A stretch of DNA of 64,000 bases, from NCBI GenBank assembly GCA_036365145.1, contig JAEOAD010000015.1:11215501-11279500 (forward strand). Reading direction: 5' to 3'. Position 1 is the first letter of the stretch. Every line of letters starts with the position of its first letter. Origin of the DNA: Orientallactaga sibirica. Taxonomy: Eukaryota; Chordata; Mammalia; Rodentia; Dipodidae. The notes under the pieces were generated by a model, which did no database searches, was not told the origin of the DNA, and worked only from the letters and a program-made list of their open reading frames with translations. Below, piece by piece: positions 1 to 12,466 of this stretch. Both the position numbers and the translations under genes were made by a program.

Positions 1-214
1 GAGAAGGGGAGGAAGACAGATAGAGATGGGCGCGCCAGCAGCCTCTCAGCAGCTGCGAATGAAATCCAGATGCATGAGCCCCCTTGTGGTCAAGTGTGGC
101 ATTGCACCCTTGTGTCACTTTGCATCTGGCTAAATGTGGGACCTGGAGATTGGAACCAGTGTTCTATAGGCTTAGGAGGCAGGCACCTTAACCGCTAAGC
201 CATCTCTCCAGCCC
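1..214 (-). mobile_element. DIP-like SINE (long subtype), cut by the window edge
   Basis: Read on the - strand it begins GGGCTGGAGAGATGGCTTAG, then GCGGTTAAGGTGCCTGCC (A box), followed by GGTTCCAATCTCCAGGTCCC. The body contains the extra ~35-bp segment (ggtcaagtgtggcattgcac at 87-106) that marks the long subtype. The tail end is missing at position 1. Confidence 0.85.
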
Positions 215-345
215 TCAAAGTAGTTTTAATTTGCAGATTCTTTATGGCTAAGGATGTAAAACATTTTTTACATGTTTTTATGCCATCTATATTTCTTCTT
301 TTGAGAACTCTAAATTTAGTTCCTTACCCCATTTTCTAAAAATAT

Positions 346-426
346 ATTTTATTTTATTATTATTATTAATATTATTATTTTTGGTTTTTTGAGGTAGGGT
401 TTCATTCTAGTCCAGGTTGACCTTTA
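346..426 (-). mobile_element. B1 SINE fragment
   Basis: tttttggttttttgaggtag and gtttcattctagtccaggtt are the B1 tail and 3' part in reverse. The element is interrupted by a second B1 that follows directly. Confidence 0.7.
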
Positions 427-580
427 GAAGTTTTTTTTTTTTTTTCCCAAGGTAGAGTCTCACTCTGGCCCAGGCTGACCTGGAATTAACTATGTAATCT
501 CAGGGTGGCCTTGAACTCACAGCGATCCTCCTACCTCTGCCTCCCGAGTGCTGGGATTAAAGGCGTGTGCCACCATGCCT
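427..580 (-). mobile_element. B1 SINE
   Basis: A poly-T start is followed by the full reverse B1 text: ctcactctggcccaggctga, then cctacctctgcctcccgagt and gctgggattaaaggcgtgtg. Close to consensus. It is inserted in L1 sequence. Confidence 0.92.
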
Positions 581-1200
581 TATGTCACTTATATATAGGA
601 TCATGTCATCTGCAAATAGGGTTACCTTGACTTCTTCCTTTCCAATTTGTATCCCTTTTATGTCTTTCCCCTGTCTTATTGCTTGGAGTGGTACTTCAGG
701 TACTATGTTGAAGAGCAGTGGTGAGAGTAGGCCCTCCAGTCTTGTACCTGATCTCAATGGGAACTGCTTGAATCTTTCCCCATTAAGTGTTATTTAGAGT
801 TTGGGTGCTTAATATATAAGTCCTTATTTTGTTGAGATATAAGCCATCCATGCTTATTTTCTCCAGCATTTTGATCATGAAGTAATGTATTTCCCCGAAG
901 ACCTTCTCTGAATCTATTGAAATTACCATGTGCTTCTTGTGATTAAGGTTTTTTTATGTGGTGTATTATGTTGACTAATTTCTGTATGTTGAACCACCCC
1001 TGAATCCCTGGGATGAATCCTGCTTGATCAAGGTAGATAATGCTTTTGATGAATTGTTGAATTCAGTTTGCAAGGATTTTGTTCAGGATCTTTGCATTTA
1101 CGTTCATCAGGGACACAAGCCTATAGTTTTCTCTTCTTGTTGTATCTCTCTCTCTGGTTTTGGTATTAGAGTGATGCTAGCAGCATAAAAGGAGTTTGGG
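557..1200 (-). pseudogene. L1 ORF2 reverse transcriptase remnant
   Basis: The - strand codes for [19 protein letters not shown] and then [16 protein letters not shown] at about 590-757, which includes the FADD catalytic motif C of L1 reverse transcriptase. Further upstream (758-1200) the conserved RT text is readable only across frameshifts. It is a dead fragment of a retrotransposon gene, not a host gene. Confidence 0.85.
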
Positions 1201-2692
1201 AGCATTTACTTTATGTCTTCATTAAGCTTAACAAACTTGTTATTGAGATTCTCTATTTTTTGGCTCATTTATCTCTCTTTTAAGGTTTCTCTGTTAAGAC
1301 AGCTGTGTGGATTTCATGTATGCACTTGTTGGTTTTTTGTTGATTTGCTACCAGTACTTCAGTTTGCTTGGTCAGGGTCACATATCTTGTGTTTTCATTT
1401 TGGAGTTGTATTCCTGTTGCCTCCTCTATGTTTACTTTGGAGATGTCCATTGTAGGACTAGGCAACCTTGTTGGAGATCTCTCAGTTTGTTGTTTCTTAT
1501 GTTGTGGTCTCCCCATCTGAGTGGGTGAGTCTTACTTAATTAAGGAAGAAGCCAGAGTTTTCTCTTAAAGTATCTTCATTGAGTGTTCCATATTATGTTT
1601 GAATAGAATAGGCTTGTGATGGCTTTGTATTTTGGGATGCACAGGTTGTGGTGAGTATAAATGTACCAGCAGCTCTGGGATGGTGCTTACTACTATAGGT
1701 GGGATTGGAGGTCTGGGATCCCTTTGACCTTGTCTCAGCTCTGTGTTGTCTGTGGCTCAGCAGTTTTAACCCTTGCCCTTGCTCTCCTACTATACCCAGA
1801 TGGGCAGGTTATTGAGGACTCACTGTTTCCCCCTGGCAAATGATTGCCTGATATTCCTTTATCCCCTTCTGGGACTGAGTTGATGCACCACGTAGTCACT
1901 AGGAGTAGGGGGTGGGGTGTTAGAGGGATGGTGTGTAGGCGTCACTGGGTTCTACAGCCCAGGCTGGGTATTGGAGTTGGCTGTGTGGGGGAGATAGGGT
2001 GCTGGCCAAAGGGTACACACTAGGGTACCTATAAGCATCACAGGGTGTGGAGGGTCTGTGAGTAGGTGGAGCAAAGCAGTCTGCAAGCCCACCCACCAAG
2101 GAGGCAAGACAGGGAAGTGTGCGCTAGTAGCACCGGAACCTACAGGAGCAGGGTAGGTATTGTGGGTGAGTTGGGCTTAGTCAGTGGAGCCTGTGGGAGC
2201 ATGGCAGGAGATAGGGGCATGCGAATGGGCTGTGGGCACAGATGGTGGGGTCTGAGGGAGTGTAGCAGGAGATAGGAGCACAAGTGAGCTGGACTCAGTG
2301 GGGGAGGTGTCCAGAAGACAGGGAAATGCATGCAGGCCATCTGGGGAGCCTGCTGGTAGCTCAGTAGGACACAGGGGAGCACAACAGGGAGCATATGTGC
2401 CTCAGACAGAAGCAGCAGTAGGGGGAAGATAGGGAGGCATTCAGGCTGTAGTGGTGAACCTGTTTGGGGAGTCAGGGGTGTGATGGATGGGGTGAGTAGT
2501 TGAGGGGTCCCTAGGGTCTAGTGGGCTACCTGAGAGTGTGGGAATCAGCAGATTCCCAACTGTGCTCCTCTGTTCTCATCTAGTGGAGGTCTGCTAAGAC
2601 CTACTCAAACTGGAGCCCCATAGATCTTACCTGATATTACCCTGGGAGTGAAGCGTGTTTATGAGGCTGCCATCTTGACAAGAAGTCTCTAA

Positions 2693-2795
2693 TTTCTTAT
2701 AGCTATAAACTTCCCTCTTAGGATTGCCTTCATTGTGTCCCAGAAATTTTGGTATGTTGTGTTTTCATTATCATTTGATTCTGTGAATTTTTTAA
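2693..2795 (-). mobile_element. L1 ORF2 fragment
   Basis: The text agctataaacttccctctta to gattctgtgaattttttaat aligns by eye with 7055-7155 of the neighbouring L1 (central ORF2). It is a sliver of an older L1 into which others inserted. Confidence 0.75.
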
Positions 2796-5700
2796 TTTCC
2801 TTTTTAAATTTTTATTTTATTTTTTATTAATAACTTCTATACTTACAGACAATAAACCATGATATTTCCCTCCCTTCCCCCCTTCCCCCCTTCGCCTTTG
2901 CAACTCCACTCTCCATCATATCCCCTTCCCCTCTCCATTACTCTCTCTTTTAATTTGATGTCATCATCTTTTTTCTCCTATTATGAGGGTCTTGTGAAAG
3001 TATTGCTAGGCACTGTGAGGTCATGGATCTCAAGGCCAATTTCTGTCTGGACAGTTGCTTTGTAAGGAGTTGTACCCTTCCTTTGGCTCTTACATTCTTT
3101 CCACCACCTCTTCCTCAATGGACCTGGAGCCTTGGAGGGTGTGATAGAGATGTTTCAGTGCTGGACACTCCTCCATCCTTTCCGCTCAGCACTATGTTGC
3201 CTTTTGGGTCATCCCAGTGTTTATCACCATCTGAAAAGAGAAGCTTCTCTAATCAGAAGTGAGAGTAGCATTAATATGTGAATGTGAACATTAAGCGTAG
3301 TGCTTTAAGGGCAGTTTGGTGGGAATAATATATACATTTAGCCAGACAAGGGAAGGCTTTATACTCCTAAGACTCATGACCTACCTGCCATAGTCTTTTG
3401 ATTAGGTTTTTCACTACCAGGCATGTATTCTCTCCCTTTAGTCCAATTAGAGAGCAGTTGGTTTCTCCCAAGGCAGATATGCAAGTATTGCACTTTTTCA
3501 GTCATTTGGCCTATCTGGCCAAACTTGAGGCTTCCAGTGCCCACTGTTTTCACTGATGATGACTTCTGTCTCCCATAGGGCTGCATATAGTGCAGCTGTT
3601 TCCAGCTTTCAGTTGGCTGGTCTACAGGGAGAAGGTTTTCTGCTCAACACCAACTTGATCCCTCAGTGACCTTGCCACTTAGGCAAGTGAAGTCTTCAGC
3701 AATAGGGTCTTACCTTACCATCTGTTTCTCAAGGGAAACCAAGGGCCTTGGCAATAGCCTGTAGTGTTTTGGAGGCAACAGGGACCTCCCTGGCCAATAA
3801 CTCGCTGGAAGGTATCCCATCCCTGGCACTGAAAATTTTCTAGTAACAGTCTATGGCTTCTGGATGTGCCATTAAAAAAAAAAAAAAAGATTAGGCTTTC
3901 ATATGTCTTACTCAGAATATCTTGAAGTTTGATTGACCCTCCCCCTTTTATACAATCCCTTTCCCTGGCCTCACTTAGGCCTTTCCCCTTGCTGTAATCT
4001 GTTCTTCTACTTACATATATACAATACCATCCCCTTAAGTCCTTCCCACTCTTCCTTCACTTATAGCCTTTTTCTAGCTTACTGCCCTCTGCTACCAATT
4101 TTTGGTTCCAGCTCATACAAAGTCTATACGTTTGTAGCTGGGATCCACATATGAGAGAGAACATGTGATGTTTGGCTTTTGGGCCTGGGCTACCTAATTT
4201 AGTATAATCCTTTCCAGATCCATCCATTTCCCTGCAAATTTTGTAATTTCATTTTTATTTACTGCTGTATAGAATTCCATTGTGTAAACATACCACATCT
4301 TTATTATCCATTCATCTGTTGAGGGACATCTAGGCTGGTTTCATTTCCTAGCTATTGTGAATAGAGTAGCAATAAACATGGGTGTGCAAGTCTCTAAGGT
4401 AGTGAGAAGAGTCATTAGGATATATGCCTAGGAGTGCTATAGCTGGATAATATGGTAAATCTATTTTTAGCTATCTCAAGAACCTCCACACTGATTTCCA
4501 CAATGGCTGGACCAGATTACATTCCCACCAACAGTGTAGAAAGGTTCCCCTTTTTCCATATCCTAGCCGACATCTATTATCATTTGTTTTCTTGATGGAA
4601 GCCATTCTGACAGGAGTGAGGTGGAATCTCAAAGTAGTTTTAATTTGAATTTCCCTAATGGCTAAGGATGTAGAACACTTTTTTAAAGATGTTTATATGC
4701 CTTTTTATTTCTTCTGATGAGAATTCTCTATTTAGTTCCATAGCCCATTTTTTGTTTTTTTAAATTTTATTTCTTATTGTTCTGTTTTTTTGAGTTTGTT
4801 GTATATTCTGGACATTAATCCTCTGTGAGATGTGTAGCTGGCAAAGGTTTTATCCTATTCTGTAAGTTGTCTCTTTGCTCTATTCACAGTGCCTTTTGCT
4901 GTACAAAAGTTTTGTCATTTCATGAGATCCCAGTGGTTGATTAGTGGTTTTATTTCCTGAGCAATTTGGGTTATATTCAGAAAGTCATTGCCTATGCCCA
5001 TATGTTGAAGGGTCTACCCTACCTTTTACTCTAGCAGTTTCAAGCTTCAAGTCTTATATTAAGGTCCCTGATCCATTTGGACTTGGTTTTTGTGCATGGA
5101 AAAAGACAAGGATCTATTTTCACCCTTCTACATATAGATATAGATCCAGTTTTCCCAGCACCACTTGTTGAAGAGGCTATCTTTTCTCCAATGAATATTT
5201 TTGGCATTTTTATCAAAAATCACATGGCTGTAGCTGCCTGGGTTAACATCTGGGTCCTCTGTTCTGTTCCGTTGATCTACGTGTCTGTTTTTGTGCCAGT
5301 ACCATGCTGTTTTTGTTACTGTGGATTTGTAATATAGCTTAAAATCAGGTATGGTGATACCACAAGCCTGATTTTTTTCTACTCAAAATTGTTTTGGCTA
5401 TTCGAGGTTTTTTTTTGTGCTTCCAAATGAATTTTAGGATTGTGTTTTCTATTTCTGTGAAGAATGCCTTTGAAATTTTAATGGGGATTGCATTAAATGT
5501 GTAGATTGCTTTTGGTACGATTTACATTTTCCCAATATTGATTCTTCCAATCCAAGAACTGAGATGTCTTTCCATTTCCTTGTGTCTTCTGCAATTTCTC
5601 ACTTGAGTGTTTTAACGTTCTCATTGTAGAGGTCTTTCACTTCTTTGTTTAAGTTTATTCCAAAGTTTTTTTTTTTTTTTGAGTCAGTTGTGAATGCCCT

Positions 5701-7987
5701 GATTTCATCCTCCGCATGTTTGTTGTTAGAATATAGGGAAGCTACTGATTTCAGTGTGTTTATTTTTTATTCTGCCATGTTGCTATGTTTATCAGCTCTA
5801 ACAGTTTGCTGGTAGAGTCTTTAGGGTCATTTATGTATAGAATCATATCATCTGCAAATAATGATAAGTTGAACTCGACCTTTCCAATTTGTATCCCTTT
5901 CAAGAACAAGTGTCTCTTGTGTTATTGGTATAGCTAAGACTTCCAGTACTATATTAAATAAAAATGGGAACACTGGACACCCTTGTCTTGTTCCTGAATT
6001 AGTGGAAAAGCTTAACGTTTTTCCCTATTTAGTATTATGTTGTCTGTAGGTTTGTCATAAATAGCTTTTATTATGTTGAGATATGTTCCTTCTGTTCCTA
6101 GTTTCTGTAGTACTTTTATCATGAAGGGATGCTGGATTTTGTCAAGTGCCTTTTCTGCATCTATTGAGATGATCATGCAATTTTTGTCCTTCATACTATT
6201 TATATGATGTATTACATTTATTGATTTGCATATGTTGAACCATCCTTGCATCTCTGGGATAAAGTCTACTGGGTCGTGGTGAATAATTTTTCTGATATAT
6301 TCTTGTATTCTGTTTGCCAATATTCTGTTCAGAATTTTTGCATCTATGTTCATGAGGGAGATTGATCTTTAATTTTCTTATTTTGGTCTATCTTTGTCTA
6401 GTTTTAGTATGAGGATGATATTGGCTTCATAGAAGGAGTTCAGTAGAATTCCTTCCTTTTTTATTTTATGGAAAATTTTGAGAAGCAATGGTGTTAGTTC
6501 TTCCATGAAGGTCTGGTAAAATTTACTAGTGAATCCATATGGGCCTGCAGGTTTTTTTTAGTTGGGAGACTTTGTATAACTGCTTGGATCTCCGTATTAG
6601 TTATAGGTCTATTTAAATGGTTTATTTCATCTTGACTTAATTTTGGTAGGTCATATGAATCAAGGGAATCATCCATTTATTTCAGAATTTCAAACTTAGA
6701 GGCATATATAGTCTTAAAGTATATCCTTATGATTTTCTGAATTGCTTTGGTATCTGTTGTAATGGTGCCTTTTTCATCTCTAATTTTATTAATTTTTGTC
6801 ACTTCTCTCTTTCTTCTGGTCAGATTTGCTAAGAGTTTATCAATCTTGTTTATCCTTTCAAAGAACCAGCTGTTTGTTTCATTGATTCTTTGGATTTTTT
6901 TTTTTTTTTTTTTGGTTTCTGCACTAATTCTTATTATTTCTTCCCAACCACTGATTTTTGGTTTGCCTTGGTCTTCTTTTTCCAAGCCCTTAAGGTGAAA
7001 CATTAAATTGTTTAGTTGTGAACTGTCTAATTTCTTGATATAGACACTTAGAGCTATAAATTTCCCTCTTAGCACTGCTTTCATTGTGTCCCAAAGGTTT
7101 TGGTATGTTGTATTCTCAACATCATTTGATTCTATGAATTTATTGATTTCCTTTTTGATTTCTTCAATGACCCATTCATCATTCAATACTGTACTGTTTA
7201 GTCTCCATGAATTTCTGTATGCGGTGTAGTTTTTCTTATTGCTGATTTTCTGTTTAATCCCATTGTGGTCAGATAGAGTACGAGGGATTATTTCAATTTT
7301 TCTGTATTTGTTAAGATTTGCTTTGTGTCCTAATATATGGTCTATTTTAGAGAATGTTCCATGTGCTGCTGAGAAAAATGTATATTCTGCAGTGTTGGGA
7401 TGGAATGTGTTGTATATATCTGTTAGGTCCATGTGTTTCATGACATCATTTAACCCAGATATCTCTCTTAATTTTTTGCCGGGATGACCTGTCAATTGAT
7501 GAGAGTGGGATATTGAAGTCACCTACTACAATTTTGTTTGGTGTTATCTATGATCTTAAGTGTAGTAGTGTTTGTTTGATGAAATTGGGATCCCCATGTT
7601 AGGTACATATACGTTTAGGATTATAATGTCCTCCTTTTGGAGTGTTCCTTTAATAAGTATAAAATGATCTTTATCTTTCCTCACTGGTGTTGGTTTGAAG
7701 TCTATCCTGTCCAATATTAGGATAGCAACCCCTGCTTGTTTCCTAGGCCCATTTACTTGAAATACTGTTTTCCATCCTTTTACCCTAAGACATTGTCTCT
7801 TTTGTTGAGAGATGAATTTCCTGGAGGAAACAAGTGGCCGCATCCTTCCTTTTAATCCAGTTTGCAAGCCTGTGTCTTTAGGTTGTGGCTTTGAGACCAC
7901 TGATATTAAGAGTTATTATTGAAAGATATGTATTTATTCTTGCCATTCTTCTTGTTCTGTAGTGCTTCCTGTTTTCCCTTTACTCAC
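2796..7987 (-). mobile_element. Long L1 copy: 3'UTR, complete span of ORF2
   Basis: The L1 runs 3' to 5' along the + strand. 2796-4200 is the 3'UTR with its C-rich tract (antisense) near 2865-2895, about 4200-7910 is the ORF2 span, and 7910-7987 is the ORF2 leader. Where ORF1 should follow, the text stops and the 3'UTR of another L1 begins at 7988. This is the longest continuous L1 in the window. Confidence 0.85.
4590..7910 (-). pseudogene. L1 ORF2 (endonuclease and reverse transcriptase), broken
   Basis: ORF2 protein makes the nick and reverse-transcribes L1 RNA. On the - strand the endonuclease part (7556-7900 and 6677-7522) shows [25 protein letters not shown] and [12 protein letters not shown], the SDH catalytic motif. 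The RT part (6012-6353) shows [17 protein letters not shown], motif A with its Asp kept and Phe changed to Leu, and the FADD motif C is readable near 5840-5865. Open segments of 114, 281, 60 and 113 residues are separated by stops and frameshifts, so the copy is inactive. Confidence 0.9.
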
Positions 7988-8962
7988 TTGTTTTTTTATT
8001 AGTTATGCACATAATGTGAATACATTCATGTTGGTGCCATCAACAGCTTCCTCCCTGTCCTTCCCCCTCCGAAGGGACCCTCCTCATTGGGGAATGTGGG
8101 TCGTGTATTAGGGGGGTAGCCATCAGTTATGTGGAAGAGGCAATGTCTCTGTGCATAATGACTGTACTTGTGGTTCTAACAATATTTCTGTCCCCCTCTT
8201 CCACAAACTTCCCTGAACCATGTTGGGTTCGTTTTAGACTGACTTCAGTGCTGAGGTCCCGGGAGCCTCTGTGTCTTTGGATATCTGGTTTAGTAGGAGT
8301 TGAGTGTTCTCTGTGTCTATCTCTTCTACCCTTGTGTTGGTATCAGGCTCACCAAAAAAGCAGCACTCTTGTTCATCTCCTCAATTAGGCTATGGTTTCA
8401 GCTGGGGACCTGGTGAGGTGCAATAGGCTGATCCTCTCCTCAGGTTCAGCATCCATCTGAAAAAAGAGAAGCAAATTCTCCAACAGAGAGAGAAGTTAGC
8501 ACCAAATAAATGGGATAACCATTATTATTTTAGAGAGAATTTTATAGGTGTAGGACCTCTTTTAGCCCACAATTGGTGGGAGCTTGATATTGGAGAGTGG
8601 GCTCATTTTTTGGATATGGTTCTGACTTGTTTCCCAGTTCCAGCTATGAGTTCCACTCCACTGAGTGGATCTGTTAGCCAAATCAAGAGCAGTTGGTTAC
8701 CTACCATAGTTGTGTGCCAGTATTGCACTTGTTTGAGCATCACATCAGGTTGTTTGCTGCTGAGTAGCTTAGATCATGAGTTGCTTGGACAGATGTTGGT
8801 CATTTTACCCCAGTCGCTCATGTAGCACCTTCTGGTACTAGACAAGCTAACTGTCTGGGGACTGACTTCCTTCCAGATTCCAGCCAGGTCTCTTCATGTT
8901 ACATATCAATAGCATATGGTGTTTTTGGCTGTAGGGTATGATCCCTTGTTACTCCTGGGTCT

Positions 8963-9578
8963 TGTTGGCCACCAACGTCCCAGGCGCGGGAGGACCTGGG
9001 GGAAGCAGGGTCTTGGAGTGGGTGAGTGCAGCAGGCAATGAACCACCCAGGAGACTTTCTGATGGACAGCACTCATTTATTCAAAAGGTTAGTAGGTTTA
9101 TAAACACTTGAGAAAGGTTGAGAAGGCACATACAGTTCATAAGGTGATTGGATTCCTAGGTTTAGGGGTTGCTATCTAATTGGCTGGTATTAGAAGGCAG
9201 AAATTGCAAGGGAGAAGTTGCAAGGGAGATAACAGAAGTGGCAGGAAAAGCTATGTGACTTCAGCTACATATCGGATGGCTGCAGCTTCTTGGGCTGTTG
9301 GTCACAAGGTCAGAAACTGGGGTTCGGTGGGGGGCAGAACCTTAGTCAATGGAATGCTCAGGTGCTCTGGGATGGGTGGAGGGCTTGTCGGTTCCATTTC
9401 CTCTGGGAGAAGATGAAGCCCACTACGACCTTTAGTGAAGGGAGGGCCAACTCCGTTGCCAGAGTGGGTTCTTGATGATAAGGCTGGTTGAAACCCCCAT
9501 AGCCTAAGGTCCCAGCCATGTCCAATGGCCCAGGCCAGCTTCCTCACAGTCCCAGCCCATGTTTAGCAATGCCCAACA
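8963..9578 (-). mobile_element. Solo LTR of an endogenous retrovirus inside L1 3'UTR
   Basis: The ends are inverted TGTTGG...CCAACA. On the - strand a gaataaatgagtgctgtcc stretch (about 9069-9087) is an AATAAA signal placed about 100 nt before the end, as at an R/U5 border. L1 3'UTR text flanks both sides. No clean target duplication is visible (gggtct on the left, gtagtg on the right). No retroviral genes are present. The family is not identified. Confidence 0.65.
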
Positions 9579-9717
9579 GTAGTGTCTTACCATTAACCTT
9601 TAGTGGGTCATCAAGTACTCTCTCAGAAATCTTGTCTTCTTTTGGGAAACCTTGTAGGTCTCTCTGATCAACACCTCCTTGTGGAAGTTAACTACATGCT
9701 GGTACTTACTAGCACCA

Positions 9718-9800
9718 AAGAAAAAGAAGGAAGAAAAAGATAGGTAATATAAAAGAGAAAGAGAGAAGAGAGAGAAGAAGGAGACAGAGAGAAACAGGAG
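9718..9800 (+). repeat. Purine-rich tract
   Basis: About 80 bases almost only A and G (for example gagaagagagagaagaagga), within L1 3'UTR text. Confidence 0.7.
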
Positions 9801-10506
9801 AAGATTAAGGTTAGTCTTCATCATACCCTCTTCAGGGCCCTGTGATTCAGGTGTTCCCTCTAAGGACCTGATGAAGGTTCAACCTTTTAGTTTGTCTTTC
9901 AGGATATAGAATTTTATGGTACCATTTCCATTTGGGTCCCATTTTGTGTCTCTCCTCACCCTTACCCTCCCGTCCCATCCCATCCCAACCTTGCTATTGT
10001 CCTGTCCTCAAGATGCTTATTAGGTATGTCAGCATCTCAGGCAGATTGAGGTTAGGAGCCACAGATGAGCGAGACCATGTGACGATTATCTTTTTGTGAT
10101 TGGGTGAGTTCACTGAGAATGATCTGTTCCAAGTTTGACTATTTTTCTTCAAATTTCATTATGTCATTTTTCCTTACTGCTGTGTAGAATTCCATCATGT
10201 AGATATACCATATCTTGGTTATCCATTCTTCTAGTGATGGACTTCTGGGTTGATTCCAGCTATTAGCTATTATGAATTGAGCAGCTATAAACATGGTTGA
10301 GCAAATCTCTCTGAACTGAGGCTTGGAGCTTTAGGGTAAATGCCCAGTAAGAGAATAACTGGGTCTTTTGGTAACTCTATAGTCATCCTCTTTAGGAGTC
10401 TCCATATTGCTTTCTATAATGGTTGTACCATCTTCCATTCTCACCAACAGTGAATGAAGGTTCCTATTTCTCCACCGCCTCACCAGCATTTATTTTCACT
10501 AGATTT

Positions 10507-10674
10507 TTTTTTTTTTTTTTTTTTTTTTGGTTTTTCGATGTAGGGTCTCACTTTGGTCCAGGCTGACCTGGAATTAACTATATGTAGTTTTAGGGTGGCC
10601 TCAAACTCACGGCAATCCTCCTACCTCTGCCTCCCGAGTGTTGGGATTAAAGGCATGTGCCACCATGCCCAGCT
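10507..10674 (-). mobile_element. B1 SINE
   Basis: Long poly-T, then the reverse B1 text from tagggtctcactttggtcca to gccaccatgcccagc. It sits inside the ORF2 C-terminus of an L1; L1 text resumes at about 10680. Confidence 0.92.
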
Positions 10675-10679
10675 TATTT

Positions 10680-11095
10680 TTTTCACTAGATTTTTTAATG
10701 TTAGCTCTCTTTACTCTGGTAAGGTGGAATCTCATAGTTGTTTTAATTTGCATTTCCCTGATGATTAGGGATGCTGGACATTTTCTTAAGTATGTGTTTG
10801 TCATTTGTATTTCTTCCTCTGAGAACTCCCTGTACAGTTCTCTGCCCCATTTTGTGAGTGGGTTGTTTGACTTTTTATTGTTTAGGTTTTTAAGTTCTTT
10901 GTAGATTCTAGAAATTAGGCCTCTGTCAGTTGTAGAGCTGGCAAAAATTTTCTCCCATTCTGTGGGTAATCTGATGGCTCTGCTTATTGTATGTTTGTCT
11001 GTGAAAAAACTTTTCAGCTTCATGAGATCCCAATGGTTGAGTGATTGTTTAATTTCCTGAGCTACTGGGGTTTTGTTCAGGAAGTCTTTTCCCAT
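10680..11095 (-). pseudogene. L1 ORF2 C-terminal remnant
   Basis: The - strand reads QSLNHWDLMKLKSFFTDKHT, then TEWEKIFASSTTDRGLISRI and NNPLTKWGRELYREFSEEEI, conserved text of the L1 ORF2 C-terminal region. The open frame runs at one side into the B1 at 10507-10674 and at the other into an odd duplicated stretch (11095-11210); both are fusions created by insertion. Confidence 0.85.
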
Positions 11096-11210
11096 GTGGA
11101 GTTCCCATGCATGGAGGGTGGGGGTGAGGCAGTGAGGGAGATGGAACTTGTGTGTGGAGTTCCCACACCCGGGGTTGGGGGAAGGCATCGGTGAGGGGGA
11201 TGGAGATGCT
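11095..11210. repeat. Imperfect ~57-bp tandem duplication
   Basis: Two copies start gtggagttcccatgcatgga and gtggagttcccacacccggg; both end in a tgaggg..gatgga motif. G-rich and unlike the L1 on either side. It lies exactly where most of ORF2 is missing. Confidence 0.7.
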
Positions 11211-11890
11211 TATAAGCTGGCTTAGTGGTCACATATTCCTTTAGCCTGTTTTTGTGGTGGAATGTCCTTAATTGTACATTGATTTGGATGGATAAAGTAA
11301 TCTTGGTTGCCAGGTATCTTTCAGAACTTAAAATATATCATTCCAAGCTCTTCTGGATTTTAAAGTTTGTATTGAGTAATCTCCTGTCATCCTGATGGGC
11401 TTGCCTTTATAAGTAATTTGCTTTTTCACTCTAACTGCTTTCAATACATTTTCTTTGGTTTATGTATTTAGTAGTATAATTATGATATGGTGAGAAGAAG
11501 TTCTTTCCTGGTTTTGTCTGGTGTTCTAAAGGCTTCCTGTCTCTGTATTGACATCTCCCTACCTATTTGTGGGAAATTTTCTTCTATAATTTTCTTGAAG
11601 AACACCTACTATGCCTTTGGAGAGAAATTCTCCACCTTCTACTCTGCCCTGAATTCTTATGTTTGATCTCTTCATAGTGTCTCAAATGTCTTGAAATTCC
11701 TATTCATTCCTTCCTATTAGTTTGTCTTTTTCTTTGTTGGACTGTATTAGATCTGCCACCTGGTTTTCTAGTTTATATATCGTGTTATCTCCTTGAGCCA
11801 TTCTATTGGTGAGACTTTCTATAGAGTTTTTAATTTGACTTACTGTATTCAGGTATTTCTGATGGGTTTTTCTTCAGGATTTCTGTTTCC

Positions 11891-12172
11891 TTACTCATTT
11901 GTTGATCTCTTTATTTCATTAAGTTTGTTTTCTGTGTTTCCCTTTAGGAGTTTGTTTTCTTCTTTGATTTCTTTGAACATAGTTATAATAATTCTTTTGA
12001 AATCTTTCTCAGGCATTTCATCTAAATCAGTCTCACTGGAGATCATTTCTGATGGATTTATAATTTTTGATGGAATTATATTGTCTTGATTTTTTTCTGT
12101 TTCTCGTACTATAACGTGGAAACTTTTGCATCTTGGGTTAATTTGATGTTTGAGTTTTCTAATTATCTGCAT
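11891..12172 (-). pseudogene. L1 ORF1 N-terminal remnant
   Basis: The - strand reads DLDEMPEKDFKRIIITMFKE, then IKEENKLLKGNTENKLNEIK, the coiled-coil region of the L1 RNA-binding chaperone ORF1p. The later ORF1 part continues at 11215-11890 with broken frames. Confidence 0.75.
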
Positions 12173-12309
12173 TATTCTTAAATATATAAATCTGACATTA
12201 TATATCTTCAGGGTATGAGTTTAAAGTGCCAGGTGTTGGCTTTTATATTACTCCCAGAGTAATAGCAGAAGTGACCCTAGGTGTTGAGCTTGCCTGCTAT
12301 GCAAGTATT

Positions 12310-12466
12310 TTTTAAAAATTTATATTATTCTGATATTACATTCATAGTATTGGTTCCATTATCCTTCTCCCTATCTTCCCTCTTCCAAAGGGACGCTCAT
12401 CAATGGGGAATGTGGGTCGTGCATTGTGGGGGTCGACAAGAGTTCTGGGGGGTAGGCCCCAGTCTC
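12310..12466 (-). mobile_element. Very short 5'-truncated L1 (3'UTR only) with target duplication
   Basis: 157 bp of L1 3'UTR text (cctatcttccctcttccaaa, then ggacgctcatcaatggggaa) flanked by the direct repeat ctatgcaagtatt at 12297-12309 and 12467-12479. This is a normal L1 insertion truncated almost at its 3' end, into the 5'UTR of another L1. Confidence 0.85.

Larger units (their letters stand above)
215..2692 (-). mobile_element. L1 copy with 5' end, large internal deletions
   Basis: On the - strand, from right to left: a G-rich 5'UTR (about 1530-2690) whose first bases read gacttcttgtcaagatggca, a short ORF1 N-terminal piece opening MGRPQHKKQQTERSPTRL (1280-1516), then a jump at about 1205 into ORF2 reverse transcriptase down to about 585, and an ORF2 C-terminal piece (215-345). 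Two B1 SINEs at 346-580 split the ORF2 part. The 5'UTR at 2080-2560 holds diverged repeats of a gcaggagatagg-type unit. Confidence 0.75.

Noticed and set aside
10607..11188. 193-codon frame on the - strand
   Set aside because: A chance fusion of B1, L1 ORF2 C-terminus and a G-rich duplication, not a host gene.
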